Part shown: one piece after another, positions 10,192 to 21,236 of the stretch
Layout: each line of letters starts with the position of its first letter
How positions within the stretch are numbered: the first letter of the stretch is position 1
Source of the DNA: Ardenticatenales bacterium
Lineage (GTDB): Bacteria; Chloroflexota; Anaerolineae; Epilineales; Epilineaceae
Direction of reading: 5' to 3'
NCBI GenBank assembly: GCA_020853525.1
Contig: JADYYS010000006.1
Span: 1 to 64,000, forward strand
DNA: 64,000 nucleotides
The notes under the pieces: model-generated
Told to the model about the DNA's origin: nothing
The model's database searches: none
What the model saw: the letters and a program-made list of their open reading frames with translations, nothing else
Program-made: the position numbers and the translations under genes

Positions 10192-11243
10192 CGATCCGCA
10201 AGCCGAACATCGGCCCTTCCGACGACCCGCTCGTCGACCTCCTCTCCCACCGCCCGCGCCGCCTTCGCCGCCTCCCCGGCCTGCGGCGGCTCGTCCGAGA
10301 GACGATCCTCACCCCCGCCGACTTCATCTACCCGCTGTTCGTCGTCCACGGGACCGGCGTCGAGCGCGCCATCGAGTCGATGCCCGGCCAGGCGCACCGC
10401 TCGATCGACCGCCTGCCGGCGGTGATCGACGCCGTCGTCGCGGCCGGCGTGCCCGGGGTGATCCTGTTCGGCCTGCCGGCCGCCAAGGATGCCGCCGGCT
10501 CAGAGAACTTCGCCGCCGACGGCATCGTCCAGCAAGCGATCAGGGCCATCAAGGCGCGTGCGCCGGAACTCATCGTCATGACGGACGTCTGCCTGTGCGA
10601 GTACACGGATCACGGTCACTGCGGCATCCTCGGCGTCGACGCGCACGGCCACGGTCCGATCGTCCTGAACGATGCGACGCTGCCCGTCCTCGGTCGCGTC
10701 GCCGTCAGCCACGCCGCGGCAGGTGCGGACGTCGTCGCTCCGAGCGGCATGATGGACGGCATGGTGGCCGCCATCCGCGGCGCGCTGGACGAGGCAGGGC
10801 ATGCCGACGTCGCGATCGTCTCCTACGCCGCCAAGTACGCGTCCGCGTTCTACGGCCCGTTCCGCGAGGCGGCGGACAGCACGCCGCAGTTCGGCGACCG
10901 GCGCGGCTATCAGATGGACCCCGCCAACCGGCGCGAAGCGCTGCGCGAGATGGCGCTGGACGCGGACGAGGGTGCAGACGTGCTCATGGTCAAGCCGGCG
11001 CTGGCCTACCTCGACGTCATCGCCGCCGCGCGCGACGCCTTCGACCTGCCGGTGGCCGCCTACAACGTGTCGGGCGAGTACGCGATGGTCAAGGCCGCCG
11101 CCGCCCGCGGCTGGCTGGACGAGCGAGCGAGCGCACTCGAGACGCTGCTTTCCATCAAGCGCGCCGGGGCGGACATGATCCTGACCTACTGGGCGCTCGA
11201 GGCGTCCGCGTGGCTGGCGGAGGGGAGGGACGATGTCGGCTGA
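10188..11243 (+). CDS. hemB: Delta-aminolevulinic acid dehydratase (porphobilinogen synthase)
   Basis: [54 protein letters not shown]. Confidence 0.98.
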   Translation: MTIRKPNIGPSDDPLVDLLSHRPRRLRRLPGLRRLVRETILTPADFIYPLFVVHGTGVERAIESMPGQAHRSIDRLPAVIDAVVAAGVPGVILFGLPAAKDAAGSENFAADGIVQQAIRAIKARAPELIVMTDVCLCEYTDHGHCGILGVDAHGHGPIVLNDATLPVLGRVAVSHAAAGADVVAPSGMMDGMVAAIRGALDEAGHADVAIVSYAAKYASAFYGPFREAADSTPQFGDRRGYQMDPANRREALREMALDADEGADVLMVKPALAYLDVIAAARDAFDLPVAAYNVSGEYAMVKAAAARGWLDERASALETLLSIKRAGADMILTYWALEASAWLAEGRDDVG

Positions 11244-12306
11244 GACGACGGCGGGTCCGACGGCCATGCTCGCCTCCGCCAACGACCGCTTCCTCAGCGC
11301 CTGCCGCCGCGAGCCGGTCGACGCCACCCCGATCTGGCTCATGCGCCAGGCCGGGCGCTACATGCCGGCGTATCGCGCCCTGCGGGAGCGCTACGACATC
11401 CTCGAAATCATCCGCACCCCCGAGCTTGCCCTCGAGGTCACGCTCCAGCCGATGCGCGCCTTCGATCTCGACGCCGCGATCATCTTCGCCGACATCCTGA
11501 CGCTCCTGCCCGGCATGGGCCTCGAGCTCTCGTTCGCCCGCGGCGAGGGGCCGGTGATCCACAACCCGCCGCGCCGCCGCGCGGACATCGACGCCCTCGC
11601 CGACGCTCCGATCGAAGAGAGCGTCGGCTTCACCCTCGAAGCCATCCGGCTCGCGCGCGGTGCCCTCGACGGCCGGCGACCCCTCATCGGCTTCTCGGGC
11701 GCGCCGTTCACGCTGGCGTGTTATGCGCTCGAGGGCGGTTCGTCGCGCCATTACACGCACGCCAAGGGCCTGCTGTTCGACGATCCGGTCGCATGGGACA
11801 CGCTGATGCGCCGCATGGCCGAGCGCGTCGGCCGCTACCTGCTCGCCCAGGCCGAGGCCGGCGCGCAGGCGCTTCAGATCTTCGACAGCTGGGCCGGCGC
11901 CCTCTCGCCGTCCGACTACCGTGCCCACGCGCTGCCCTACACCCGCCGTGCGATCGAGATCGCCCGCGCGGCCGGCGTCCCGATCCTCCACTTCGGTACC
12001 GGCACGGCCGGCATCCTGTCGGACATCGCCACGTCCGGCGCCGACGTCGTCTCCGTGGACTGGGCGATCGACCTCGACCGAGCGTGGTCGCAGCTCGGCG
12101 ACCTGGCCGTGCAGGGCAACCTCGACCCCGTCGTGCTGCTCGGCGACTGGCCGGCGGTCCAGGCGAGGGCGGACGACGTGTTGGCGCGGGCGGCAGGTCG
12201 GACGGGACACATCTTCAATCTCGGCCACGGCGTGCTGCCCGCGACGCCGATGGACAACGTGCGGCGGCTCGTCGAGCACGTGCATCAGGCGACGTCCCGC
12301 GTGTGA
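11233..12306 (+). CDS. hemE: Uroporphyrinogen decarboxylase
   Basis: [58 protein letters not shown]. Confidence 0.98.
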   Translation: MSAETTAGPTAMLASANDRFLSACRREPVDATPIWLMRQAGRYMPAYRALRERYDILEIIRTPELALEVTLQPMRAFDLDAAIIFADILTLLPGMGLELSFARGEGPVIHNPPRRRADIDALADAPIEESVGFTLEAIRLARGALDGRRPLIGFSGAPFTLACYALEGGSSRHYTHAKGLLFDDPVAWDTLMRRMAERVGRYLLAQAEAGAQALQIFDSWAGALSPSDYRAHALPYTRRAIEIARAAGVPILHFGTGTAGILSDIATSGADVVSVDWAIDLDRAWSQLGDLAVQGNLDPVVLLGDWPAVQARADDVLARAAGRTGHIFNLGHGVLPATPMDNVRRLVEHVHQATSRV

Positions 12307-13814
12307 GCACACCGGTGCCGCCCGTCGAACATCGGCCACAACGTATCGTCGTCGTCGGCGGCGGGATCACGGGCCTCGCGGCGGCGTGGCATGTCCGTCG
12401 CCTGGCGGCGGAGGGGGGACGGGCGGTCGACATCGTCGTGCTCGAGGCGGGCGATCGCGTCGGCGGGAAGGTGCACACGGTACGGCGCGACGGCTGGGTC
12501 ATCGAGGCCGCCCCCGACAGCTTCCTGACGACGAAGCCGTGGGCCCGTGACCTGGCGCTGGCGCTGGGGCTGGGCGATCGGCTGATCGCGCAGCGGCCGG
12601 GCGGGCGGCAGGTGTTCGTGCGGCACGACGGCGCGCTCGTGCCGCTGCCGGCCGGCTTCCGCCTGGCCGCACCGACCGACCTCGGCGCGTTCCTGCGCAC
12701 ACCTCTCGTGTCGTGGCCCGGCAAGCTGCGCGCGCTGTTCGACCTCGTGCGCCCGGCCCGACGCGAGGAAGGCGACCGGAGAGGCGACCGGAGAGGCGAT
12801 GAGAGCATGGCGGACTTCGTCCGGCGGCGGATGGGCCGTGAGGTGCTCGAGCGTCTGGCGGCGCCCCTCATGGCCGGCATCCATGTCGGCGATCCGGAGC
12901 GGCTGAGCATCGAGGCGACGTTCCCGCAGCTTGCGGATCTCGAACGGCGCCACGGCAGCCTGATACGCGGTCTGCGCCGCTCCGCCACGGATCGCCGGAG
13001 GGACGGCGCGGGCGCGGCAGCGACGTTCACCAGCCTCTCGGGCGGCGTCGGGGACCTCGTCGACGCGTTGGCGGCCGATCTCGGCGGGATCGTGCGCACG
13101 CGATCGGTGGTGGCGCGGATCGCACGCGACGGGCGGAGCGATGCCGCCCACGATGACGATTTCACGTACACGGTGGCGCTGGCCGACGGCTCGACCGTCG
13201 GCGCCGACGCGGTGATCGTAACGACGCCGGGCCCGGCGACGGCCCGGCTCATCGTGGACGCGGCGCCCGAGGCGGCGCGCATCGCGGGGGCGGTACGCCA
13301 CGTCTCGTCGGCCACGGTTTCGCTCGGATACCGCCGCGACGACGTGGCCCACCCGCTCGACGGTCTGGGGATCATCGCACCACGCGGTGAGGGCGTGCGG
13401 TGGCTGGCGTGCTCGTGGTCGTCGTCCAAGTGGGAGGGGCGCGCACCGGACGGCCATGTGCTCGTGCGGCTGTTCTACGGGGGCGATGGGCGCGAGGCCG
13501 AAGCCGAGCGGGACGAGGAGACGCTCATCGCGTGGGCCAAGGAGGATGCGGAGACGGTGCTCGGCGCCACGGGTGCGCCGGTGATCGCCCATGCCTTTCG
13601 CTGGGTGAAGGGCAACCCGCAGTACGACGTCGGCCACGAGGCGCGGGTGAAGGCCGCGGCGGCGGCATGTCCCGCCGCGCTCGTGCTTGCGGGCGCGACG
13701 TGGCGCGGAGTCGGCGTTCCCGACTGCGTGCGGCAGGCGCTCGACGCGGCTGAGACGGCGCTCGGCGCAATCCATCCCCGATCCGGCCACCAATCGAGCC
13801 GCCAATCGATCTGA
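12303..13814 (+). CDS. hemG: Protoporphyrinogen/coproporphyrinogen oxidase (HemY type)
   Basis: GTG start overlapping the hemE stop; IVVVGGGITGLAAAWHVRR FAD-binding motif; SLSGGVGDLVDALAA; C-terminal GVGVPDCVRQALDAAE. Confidence 0.9.
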   Translation: MSTPVPPVEHRPQRIVVVGGGITGLAAAWHVRRLAAEGGRAVDIVVLEAGDRVGGKVHTVRRDGWVIEAAPDSFLTTKPWARDLALALGLGDRLIAQRPGGRQVFVRHDGALVPLPAGFRLAAPTDLGAFLRTPLVSWPGKLRALFDLVRPARREEGDRRGDRRGDESMADFVRRRMGREVLERLAAPLMAGIHVGDPERLSIEATFPQLADLERRHGSLIRGLRRSATDRRRDGAGAAATFTSLSGGVGDLVDALAADLGGIVRTRSVVARIARDGRSDAAHDDDFTYTVALADGSTVGADAVIVTTPGPATARLIVDAAPEAARIAGAVRHVSSATVSLGYRRDDVAHPLDGLGIIAPRGEGVRWLACSWSSSKWEGRAPDGHVLVRLFYGGDGREAEAERDEETLIAWAKEDAETVLGATGAPVIAHAFRWVKGNPQYDVGHEARVKAAAAACPAALVLAGATWRGVGVPDCVRQALDAAETALGAIHPRSGHQSSRQSI

Positions 13815-13853
13815 AAACTTGCCTGACCACCGGCTGACAAAACCTTAAAGGTA

Positions 13854-13882
13854 TTGACACGGACCCTCCGGATCGTTAGACT
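13854..13882 (+). promoter_or_regulatory. Sigma70-type promoter upstream of the sigma factor gene
   Basis: TTGACA - 17 bp - TAGACT. Confidence 0.7.
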
Positions 13883-14049
13883 AACAAGGCTCTTGCCCGG
13901 GTCGTGTTCGGTGCATCTACGCAATCGCGCCAGCACCATGGCCAGGCCATACGCGACTGCCCCTGGCGGGTGGTCGCTCATTATGTCGGGGACAGTCGCC
14001 AACTCGTCGCGGCGACGCCGACGGAACCGAAGGGTTAAGGGGGAAGACA

Positions 14050-15258
14050 GTGCCGGAAGCAGTGTGGGAGCTACCGTCCTCGGACGGGGTGCTTGGGCCG
14101 ATGGCGCTGTCAGACCATGACATGCAACAACATGACCATGACCACGAAGCCGATCACCGACCCGCCGCTGGCGAGGCCGTGCCGACCGACGAATGGGCCG
14201 ACATCGAGCACATGGCCGATGCGATCGACGAGATGCTCGCCGACTTCGACGTCTCGCAGAGAATCCTCACCGATGAGCTGCTGGACTTCGACCTCGACTC
14301 ACTGCCCGTCCACATCCGGCACCATGCCTACGACCTGACGGGCATCGATTCCGATGACACGGTCAGCCTCTATCTGCGCGAGGTCGGCAACATCCCGCTC
14401 CTCAAGGCCGAGGAAGAGGTGGATCTCGCCCAGCGCATCGAACGCGGCCTCGAGGCGGCGCTGCGCCTTTCGGCGAACGGCGTCAACGGCGCGGCCCACC
14501 ATCAGTTCGCCGCACTCGTCGACGATGGAGAGGCGGCACGACACCACCTGACGAAGGCGAACAGCCGCTTGGTCATCGCCATGGCCAAGAAGTACATGAA
14601 CCAGGGTGTGCCGTTCCTTGACCTCATCCAAGAGGGCAACCTCGGGCTGATGAAGGCGGTCGAGAAGTTCGACTGGCGGCGCGGCTTCAAGTTCAGCACC
14701 TACGCCACGTGGTGGGTGCGCCAGGCGATCACGCGGGCGATAGCAGATCAAGGGCGCACGATCCGTGTGCCCGTGCACATGTCGGACCGCATCCGTCGCC
14801 TCTTCCAGGTCAGCCGCCAGCTCGAGCAGACGCTGGGCCGCGAGCCGGCACTCGAGGAGTTGGCGGCCGAGCTCGACCTGCCGGTGAAGAAGGTGCAGTG
14901 GATGATGCGCATCGCGCGCAACCCGCTGTCCCTCGAGAAGCCGGTCGGCGAGGACCAGGACTCGGAGCTCGGCGACTTCATCGAAGACGACGACCAGCCC
15001 TCGCCGGCCGAGGCCGCCGCGTACGCGATGCTGCGCGACGAGATCGAGACGATGCTCATGGCGCTGCCGCCGCGTGAGGCGCGCGTCCTCGAGCTGCGGT
15101 TCGGGCTGCTCGACGGCCAGACCCACACCCTCAAAGAGGTCGGCGAGAAGTTCGGGGTCACCCGCGAGCGGATCCGGCAGATCGAGACCGAGGCGCTTGC
15201 CCGGCTTCGCGACACCCACCGCGCCGGCCGTCTCCGCGCCTTCCTCGAGGCCGACTGA
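14050..15258 (+). CDS. RNA polymerase sigma factor, RpoD/SigA type
   Basis: [55 protein letters not shown]-terminal [18 protein letters not shown]. Confidence 0.96.
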   Translation: MPEAVWELPSSDGVLGPMALSDHDMQQHDHDHEADHRPAAGEAVPTDEWADIEHMADAIDEMLADFDVSQRILTDELLDFDLDSLPVHIRHHAYDLTGIDSDDTVSLYLREVGNIPLLKAEEEVDLAQRIERGLEAALRLSANGVNGAAHHQFAALVDDGEAARHHLTKANSRLVIAMAKKYMNQGVPFLDLIQEGNLGLMKAVEKFDWRRGFKFSTYATWWVRQAITRAIADQGRTIRVPVHMSDRIRRLFQVSRQLEQTLGREPALEELAAELDLPVKKVQWMMRIARNPLSLEKPVGEDQDSELGDFIEDDDQPSPAEAAAYAMLRDEIETMLMALPPREARVLELRFGLLDGQTHTLKEVGEKFGVTRERIRQIETEALARLRDTHRAGRLRAFLEAD

Positions 15259-15266
15259 CCCCACAC

Positions 15267-15746
15267 GTGGACGACGATCTCAGCCCAAAACCCCCCTCGG
15301 CCTCGGTGGCACGGTCCGTCTTCCTGACGTTTCCGAACGACGCGAACGTTCACGGCACCGTCTTCGGCGGCCGCGTCATGAGTTGGATCGACGAGATCGG
15401 CGCGTTGGCCGCGATGCGCCATGCCCGCAAGCCCGTCGTCACCGTTCTCATCGACGCCGTGGGCTTCTGCGTCCCGATCCGCGTCGGTGACTTCGCCGTC
15501 GTCGAGGCCGTCGTCACCCGAGCCTGGACCACCTCGATGGAGATCTGGGTGAAGGTCGAGACCGAGGATCCGTTCGCCGACACCCGCCAGAACGCCGCCC
15601 AGGCGTTCCTGACGTTCGTCGCCGTCGACACGGACGGCGCGCCGCAGCCCGTGCGGCCCGTCCTGCCCGAGACGGACGACGAGAAGACCCGCTTCGCCGA
15701 AGCCCAAGCCCGCCGCGAGCAACGCCTCGCGGCGCGGCGCGGCTGA
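15267..15746 (+). CDS. Acyl-CoA thioesterase (hotdog fold)
   Basis: NDANVHGTVFGGRVMSWIDEIGALAAMRHA...VDAVGFCVPIRVGD. Confidence 0.88.
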   Translation: MDDDLSPKPPSASVARSVFLTFPNDANVHGTVFGGRVMSWIDEIGALAAMRHARKPVVTVLIDAVGFCVPIRVGDFAVVEAVVTRAWTTSMEIWVKVETEDPFADTRQNAAQAFLTFVAVDTDGAPQPVRPVLPETDDEKTRFAEAQARREQRLAARRG

Positions 15747-15787
15747 CGACCCTCCCCCCGCCCCGCCCCCTGCCCGCGGCCACCACG

Positions 15788-16744
15788 ATGTTCGCCGTCG
15801 ATCTCCCTGCCTTCGCCGCCGCCTTCGCCTTCGGCGCGCTCGCCGGCTGGCTCGGCCGCCCGTGGTGGTCGCGCCGTCTCGGGCGCATCGGACTCGTCGA
15901 CGTGCGCGACGAGGCGCTGCGGACGTTCGTCGCCGCCGAATCCGGCGACGAGACGCTCGAGGAGTCGTCGATCGAGCGAATCGAGGAGATGTTCGAGGGC
16001 GTCGTCGAGCTCGGGCAGGCCAAGGCGCGCGAGGTGATGGTGCCGCGCGTCGACATCGTGAGCATTCCGGACACCGTGACGCTCGACGAGGCCCTCGACT
16101 GCATCATCGCCGAAGGACATTCGCGGATCCCGGTCCACCACGAGACGCTCGACTCGGTGGTCGGAATCCTGTACGCCAAGGACCTGCTCAAGCGCTTCCG
16201 CGACCGCGACTTCAAGGCGTCCGTCACCGACCTCGTCCGCCCGCCGACGTTCGTTCCCGAGAGCAAGCCGGTCGATGAGCTGCTGCGCGAGCTGCAGGCC
16301 AGCAAGGTCCACATCGCCATCGTCGTCGACGAGTACGGCGGTACGGCCGGCCTCGTCACGATCGAGGACATCCTCGAGGAGATCGTCGGCGAGATCCGGG
16401 ATGAGTACGACCCCGAGGAAACGGACGTCGAGTCGCTCGACGCGGTGGCCGGACGCGGCACGTTCAAGGCCACCGCCCACATCGACGCGGTAAACGATCT
16501 CCTCGATCTGCACCTGCCCGCCGACGACGACGTCGAAACGGTCGGCGGCCTCGTCTTCTCCGCCCTCGGCCGCGTGCCGAGTCCGGGTGACAGCGCGACG
16601 ATCGGCGACGCGCGCATCGAGGTGCTCGACGTCGAAGGTTCGCGCATCCTGCGGGTCCGGGTCGTGCGCCTTCGCACGGAAGCCGCCGAGCGGCCCGATC
16701 TGGGTGCGAACGACGGCGCACGGCCGTTGTCGACGCACGCCTGA
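15788..16744 (+). CDS. CBS-domain CorC/HlyC-type transporter-associated protein
   Basis: AREVMVPRVDIVSIPDTVTLDEALDCIIAEGHSRIPVHHETLDSVVGILYAKDLL; VVDEYGGTAGLVTIEDILEEIVGEI. Confidence 0.9.
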   Translation: MFAVDLPAFAAAFAFGALAGWLGRPWWSRRLGRIGLVDVRDEALRTFVAAESGDETLEESSIERIEEMFEGVVELGQAKAREVMVPRVDIVSIPDTVTLDEALDCIIAEGHSRIPVHHETLDSVVGILYAKDLLKRFRDRDFKASVTDLVRPPTFVPESKPVDELLRELQASKVHIAIVVDEYGGTAGLVTIEDILEEIVGEIRDEYDPEETDVESLDAVAGRGTFKATAHIDAVNDLLDLHLPADDDVETVGGLVFSALGRVPSPGDSATIGDARIEVLDVEGSRILRVRVVRLRTEAAERPDLGANDGARPLSTHA

Positions 16745-16762
16745 CGCCCCCCCGCCCGGCCC

Positions 16763-17173
16763 GTGTCCCCAACCGCCCTGCCCGACCTCGCCACCCTCGT
16801 CGCTGTCGCCCGTGCGGCGCGCGCGAACGCGTACGCGCCCTATTCCCGCTACGCCGTCGGCGCCGCCGTGCTGTCCGACGACGGCCGAACGTTTTCGGGC
16901 GCCAACGTCGAGAACGCGTCGTACGGCGCCACGGTCTGCGCCGAACGTGTCGCCATCTGGACCGCGGTCGCGGCCGGGGCGAGGCGCATCGTGGCCGTCG
17001 CGGTCGTGACCGCCGGCGGGGGGTCACCGTGCGGGCTTTGCCGCCAAGTAATGACCGAGTTCGCCGACGCCGCGGCGCCGATCGTCATGGCCGCGCCGGA
17101 CGGTGATCCGACGGTCCGGACGCTCGGCGAGCTGCTGCCGCTGGCCTGGACGGCCGACGACCTGACGCGGTAA
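16763..17173 (+). CDS. cdd: Cytidine deaminase
   Basis: ANAYAPYSRYAVGAAVLSDDGRTFSGANVENASYGATVCAERVAIWTAV; PCGLCRQVMTEF. Confidence 0.96.
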   Translation: MSPTALPDLATLVAVARAARANAYAPYSRYAVGAAVLSDDGRTFSGANVENASYGATVCAERVAIWTAVAAGARRIVAVAVVTAGGGSPCGLCRQVMTEFADAAAPIVMAAPDGDPTVRTLGELLPLAWTADDLTR

Positions 17174-17242
17174 GGGGTCGCTCCGGATCCGCACCGGCGG
17201 ACCGGAGGCGGGTCGCGGCGACGATGGACGTCGGCGGCGTCC

Positions 17243-18625
17243 CTACGACCCGGCGACGGCCCGCATCCGTTCGGCGCGGGACAGCGCGCCAACGTCGACC
17301 GGGTTGTCGCGCACGGTATACGCGCCGCCGGTCAACGTCGCCATCTTGCCCGGCGGCAGATCCGCATCCAGAACGACGCCCGGGCCCACGATGCTGTTCG
17401 GGCCGATCTTGCGACCCGGGAGGAGGACGGCATTGCATCCGGTGCGACAGTCGTCGGCCATGATGACGCCGAAGTACGGACGGCCGGTCGAAACGACATC
17501 GTCGCCGACCGCGACGCGGATCGGACCCTCGTCGAAGCGCAGGTTGGCGGTGATCGTCCCGGCGCCGAGCGAGCAGTTGTCCCCGATGACCGAGTCGCCG
17601 ACATAGTTCATATGCGTCCAGGTGTGGTCGCCGATCATGCTGTGGCTGATCTCGGTGCGATAGCCGACGACGCAATGCGCCCCGAGGCTGACGCCGCCGC
17701 GGATCAGCGCCCCGTTGCCGACGATGCAGCCCGGCCCGAGGTACGCCGGCCCGCGGATCACGGCGTGCTCGAACACGCGCACGCCCGCGCCGAGGATCAC
17801 ATCGCCATCGATGACGGCCAAGTCCGAGATGCGGGCCGTCGGGTCGATCCGGCGGCAGCGCGCACGCTCGAACAGCACGTCGCCGACCGCGAGCACGTCC
17901 CACGGGTGCTTGAACGAGGCGAACGGGCCATCGTAGGGCAGCCACTTCGCGCTCCCGCGCGCGATGAGGCTGCCGTATGCGCGCTCGAACGCGTCGTCCG
18001 CCGGCCCGTCGGGGGTGGCATCGAGCGCGGCCCAGATCGCATGACTGAAGCCGTAGACGCCGACGACGGCGACGTCGCTTGGCGCCGCCTGGCGCGGCGG
18101 CTTCTCGACGACGCCGACGAGGCGAGGGCCGCCGGCTGCCGACGGATCGGCATCGCCGCCCGCGCCTCGGACCGCATCCCCGTCGCCGTCGAAGACCATG
18201 ATCCCAAACCGCTCCGGCTCCGTCGTCCGCCGCCCGACAAGGACCACGTCGCCGCCCGACTCCACGGAGCGGACGACGCGCGCCAGCACGCGCGGGTCGT
18301 AGGCGTCGTTGGCGTTGAGGACGAGGACCGGCCCATCGCCCGCCTCGGCGCGGGCCGCACGGAGGGCATCGGCTTGGCCGCGCGGGGTGGCCTGGGTTGC
18401 ATAGCGCAGCGCCACGCCGAAGGCGCGGTCGCCCAAGGCGGTTCGGATGCCTGCTTCGCCCGGCCCGGTGACGATCACGGCATCCGGTACCCCCGCGTCG
18501 GCCAGCGCTTCGAGCACCCAGCCGATCAGTGGTCTGCCGAGGAGCGGGAAGAGCGACTTCGGGCGCTGAACGCCCAGCGGATGACTCCGGTTGCCGGCGC
18601 CGCCGGCGAGAACGATGGCGCGCAT
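17243..18625 (-). CDS. Nucleotidyltransferase with left-handed beta-helix (GlmU-like sugar-1-phosphate nucleotidyltransferase)
   Basis: MRAIVLAGGAGNRSHPLGVQRPKSLFPLLGRPLIGWVLEAL; hexapeptide repeats; SHSMIGDHTWTHMNYVGDSVIGDNCSLGAGTITANLRFDE. Confidence 0.85.
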   Translation of the reverse strand: MRAIVLAGGAGNRSHPLGVQRPKSLFPLLGRPLIGWVLEALADAGVPDAVIVTGPGEAGIRTALGDRAFGVALRYATQATPRGQADALRAARAEAGDGPVLVLNANDAYDPRVLARVVRSVESGGDVVLVGRRTTEPERFGIMVFDGDGDAVRGAGGDADPSAAGGPRLVGVVEKPPRQAAPSDVAVVGVYGFSHAIWAALDATPDGPADDAFERAYGSLIARGSAKWLPYDGPFASFKHPWDVLAVGDVLFERARCRRIDPTARISDLAVIDGDVILGAGVRVFEHAVIRGPAYLGPGCIVGNGALIRGGVSLGAHCVVGYRTEISHSMIGDHTWTHMNYVGDSVIGDNCSLGAGTITANLRFDEGPIRVAVGDDVVSTGRPYFGVIMADDCRTGCNAVLLPGRKIGPNSIVGPGVVLDADLPPGKMATLTGGAYTVRDNPVDVGALSRAERMRAVAGS

Positions 18626-18683
18626 CGTGGTCCTCACGGGAAAAGGCACGTGCCGTCGGGCCGCGGCGGCTCGACGGACCCGG

Positions 18684-18737
18684 ATTGTATCGGATGGGCG
18701 ACGGATCGGATGGGCGACGGATCGGATGGCGACGGAT
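18684..18737 (-). repeat. Three tandem 15-16 bp direct repeats abutting a putative -10 box upstream of the nucleotidyltransferase
   Basis: CGGATGGGCGACGGAT x2 (18691-18722) plus CGGATGGCGACGGAT (18723-18737); TACAAT on the minus strand at 18684-18689. Confidence 0.75.
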
Positions 18738-18770
18738 CGGGTGCGGAGCGGGCGGATGGGCAAGCGGATC

Positions 18771-18792
18771 GGGCGGCGCGAACGCGCCGCCC
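18771..18792. repeat. Perfect palindrome GGGCGGCGCG-AA-CGCGCCGCCC at the 3' end of the VWA gene
   Basis: 10-bp perfect inverted repeat; could act as terminator and/or REP-like element. Confidence 0.75.
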
Positions 18793-19920
18793 CTATCTGG
18801 CGCAGCGAACCGTGGCCACCGCGTCGTGCAGGGCATCGTCCAGCCGCGAGCCGTCCTGACCGACAACGCCTTCCGGCGGGTTGTCGGCGATCGCCCTGAG
18901 AAGCGGCCAGTTGGGCGCCGGCCCGACGCCGATGGCGATGACCGTCACGCCGTGGCGCCGCGCTTCGCGGGCGGCGTCGAGGACGGGCGTATCGCCGCCG
19001 GGGCCGATCTGGACGCCGTCGGTGATGAGGATCAGCGCTCGGCGGCGCAGGCCGGCGGGCGTGCCGTCCTCGAGGTGCGCAACGCCCGCATGCAGGGCTC
19101 GATCGATCCGTGTGCCGTTGCGCGGGGTGAGCGTTCGGAGAGCCGTTTCGACAACCGCTCGGTCGTGCGTGAGCGGCGCCAGAACCTCGACCTGGCTGTC
19201 GAAGCCCAGCACGGCCATCCGGTCGACGGTGAGGTCCAGCTGGTCGACGAAACGCGTTGCCCGGCCGATCGCGCCCGTCAGCCCGCCGCCGCCCATGCTG
19301 GCCGAACGGTCGACGATGAGCACCAGATCGGTCGGCCGTGCCGCCGGCGCGCAGCCGGGGCTCATCGCCAGAGGCAAGTAGAGCGCTTGCGGCCTCCGTT
19401 CGGGCACCGCGCCGCACGGGTTGACGACGAGCGTTGCCGGGGTGAGGTAGGACGTCCAGACCTTCCCTTGACGATCGGTGATCTCGACCGTTGCAGCACC
19501 CAGATCGTACACGCCGGGGCGCAGCGCCGTCACGCGGTGTCCGACCTCGACGTGCGCATTGATCTCGTTCGACAGCTCCATCGACCACCGGTTCTGCTGG
19601 CTCGGACCCGCCTGGGTCTGCTCGGCGCCGGCAAACGGGACGATGCCGTCGGGCAGATCGTGGCGCAGCAGGAGGTGCTGGATCGCGCCTCGATCGGAGC
19701 CGTCGCCGCAAACGGGGTCGAGGGCGAAGCGGACCTCGACGGCATCGTTCGGGCACGCCAGCTTGCGCGGCAGGATCGCGCGGCCGGTCACGCGGCAGTC
19801 CAGGGCATCCTGTTCCGGTTGGCTCACATCCGCATGGAGTGCCGATGGGCGCAGCATCACCCAGCCGGTTGCCACAAAGACGGCCGCCGCGGTGGTGGTG
19901 ACGAGCGCCCATCGGATCAC
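18793..19920 (-). CDS. von Willebrand factor type A domain protein
   Basis: DLVLIVDRSASMGGGG MIDAS (DxSxS); ALILITDGVQIGPGGDT; N-terminal TM segment. GTG start overlaps the upstream gene. Confidence 0.85.
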   Translation of the reverse strand: MIRWALVTTTAAAVFVATGWVMLRPSALHADVSQPEQDALDCRVTGRAILPRKLACPNDAVEVRFALDPVCGDGSDRGAIQHLLLRHDLPDGIVPFAGAEQTQAGPSQQNRWSMELSNEINAHVEVGHRVTALRPGVYDLGAATVEITDRQGKVWTSYLTPATLVVNPCGAVPERRPQALYLPLAMSPGCAPAARPTDLVLIVDRSASMGGGGLTGAIGRATRFVDQLDLTVDRMAVLGFDSQVEVLAPLTHDRAVVETALRTLTPRNGTRIDRALHAGVAHLEDGTPAGLRRRALILITDGVQIGPGGDTPVLDAAREARRHGVTVIAIGVGPAPNWPLLRAIADNPPEGVVGQDGSRLDDALHDAVATVRCAR

Positions 19921-21236
19921 GGCGACGTCCCTGCCGGCGGTTCGGGTCCGCCGCCCGCTCCGACTTCGCTCGGCCCGGCCGGATCCGGCGATACCGACGT
20001 TGCGCCAGACACCCCGGCGGGCGGTGGAACCACGGGGCATGCCTGGCGGAGGGCGAACTGGACGGTCGACGCTTCCGGCCCCGGAAGCGATGCCTCGAAG
20101 CCTGTCGACGGGCACGCCGCCCAACCCTCGGACGCGCCCTCCGGCAGGATGACGAGCTGCGTGACCACCGGCCACTCACTCGGGGCGACGCACGCGTCGA
20201 ACGTCACCGTGACGTCGCCCGCCTCGGTGTAGCGCGCGTCGCCGGCCAGGATCGTCGTCTCGCCCGCCAGGTCGGGCCGCGTCGCCGAGAAGTAGCCGAC
20301 CTGCATGGCGGGCATCGACCGCATCGTCGCCGCAAGGAGGTCGCGGTCGCGGTCATCGAACCGCCCGTCGCAGCCGGCACAGGCAGGATCGTCACCGCCG
20401 GCGACGTCGGCGACGATGCGCACCGAGATCGCCACGGTCGTGCAGGGCGGCGCGGTCGGAGCCGTCGGCACCGCCGGCGCGGCGGTCGGCGCTTCCGTCG
20501 GCATCGCCGGCGCGTGGGCGGTCGATCGATCCGCGGGCTTCGGGCGCGATGCCGGAGGATCGCCGGCCATCGGGGGTGGCGGGATCGCTTGGCCGCTGCC
20601 GCCATCCCCCTCGGGTGCCGACGCGGCGATGCCGGCGCCGCTGCTCCGCGGGCCGCGGCCCTGGGGCGCGCCGTTGGGCGGCCGGCCCGGCGCGTCGTCC
20701 GGGCCGACCTCGCCGCCGAGCGCGGCAACACGCGGTGGAACGCGAAGATCGAGCGGGAAAAGCCGCGCCACCGCGGTCGGTCCCCCCGCCAGGGCGAGCT
20801 CGTCGCCGGTCAGCCCTTGGGCGCGGCGCGGATCCCCCTTGCGCGCGTCGGCGACGTCCCGACCGCGCTCATCCGCAACGGGCGGGAACGCGCCGGGATG
20901 CCGACCGTCCGGGTCGACCAGGCCGGCACGCCACACGCCCCATGCGGTGAGGACGGTTGCGGTCGCCAACACGAGCCAGACGAGCCGTTCCGTAAGCACG
21001 GGGGAGAGGGACATCGGCGCAGCGGCGGATGTCGGGAGGGCCAGCAAGCGTGCTTCGAGGCCGGGCGGCGGCTCTCGCAGCGGCAGATTGCGCAGCCTTG
21101 CCACTGCAAGCTGCTGCTCCGCCATCGCTCCGCCGCAGGCTGCGCACGTCTGCAGATGGGTCGCGATGGCTTGCGCCGTCGACGGATCGAGGGCGTCGCG
21201 CTCGGCCAGGCAGAGCCGCACGTCGCTGCACCTCAC
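19917..21236 (-). CDS. Anti-sigma factor-like protein with N-terminal zinc finger
   Basis: THLQTCAACGGAMAEQ (HxxxCxxC ZAS motif), one TM helix (LVWLVLATATVLTAWGVW), Cys-containing C-terminal domain. GTG start overlaps the sigma gene. Confidence 0.75.
   Translation of the reverse strand: MRCSDVRLCLAERDALDPSTAQAIATHLQTCAACGGAMAEQQLAVARLRNLPLREPPPGLEARLLALPTSAAAPMSLSPVLTERLVWLVLATATVLTAWGVWRAGLVDPDGRHPGAFPPVADERGRDVADARKGDPRRAQGLTGDELALAGGPTAVARLFPLDLRVPPRVAALGGEVGPDDAPGRPPNGAPQGRGPRSSGAGIAASAPEGDGGSGQAIPPPPMAGDPPASRPKPADRSTAHAPAMPTEAPTAAPAVPTAPTAPPCTTVAISVRIVADVAGGDDPACAGCDGRFDDRDRDLLAATMRSMPAMQVGYFSATRPDLAGETTILAGDARYTEAGDVTVTFDACVAPSEWPVVTQLVILPEGASEGWAACPSTGFEASLPGPEASTVQFALRQACPVVPPPAGVSGATSVSPDPAGPSEVGAGGGPEPPAGTSP

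Noticed and set aside
17243-20179. 978-aa minus-strand ORF fusing VWA-region sequence to the nucleotidyltransferase
   Set aside because: The N-terminal part is a wrong-frame translation (Arg/Pro-rich) of the VWA gene. The genuine gene starts at MRAIVLAGGAGNRSHP (18625).
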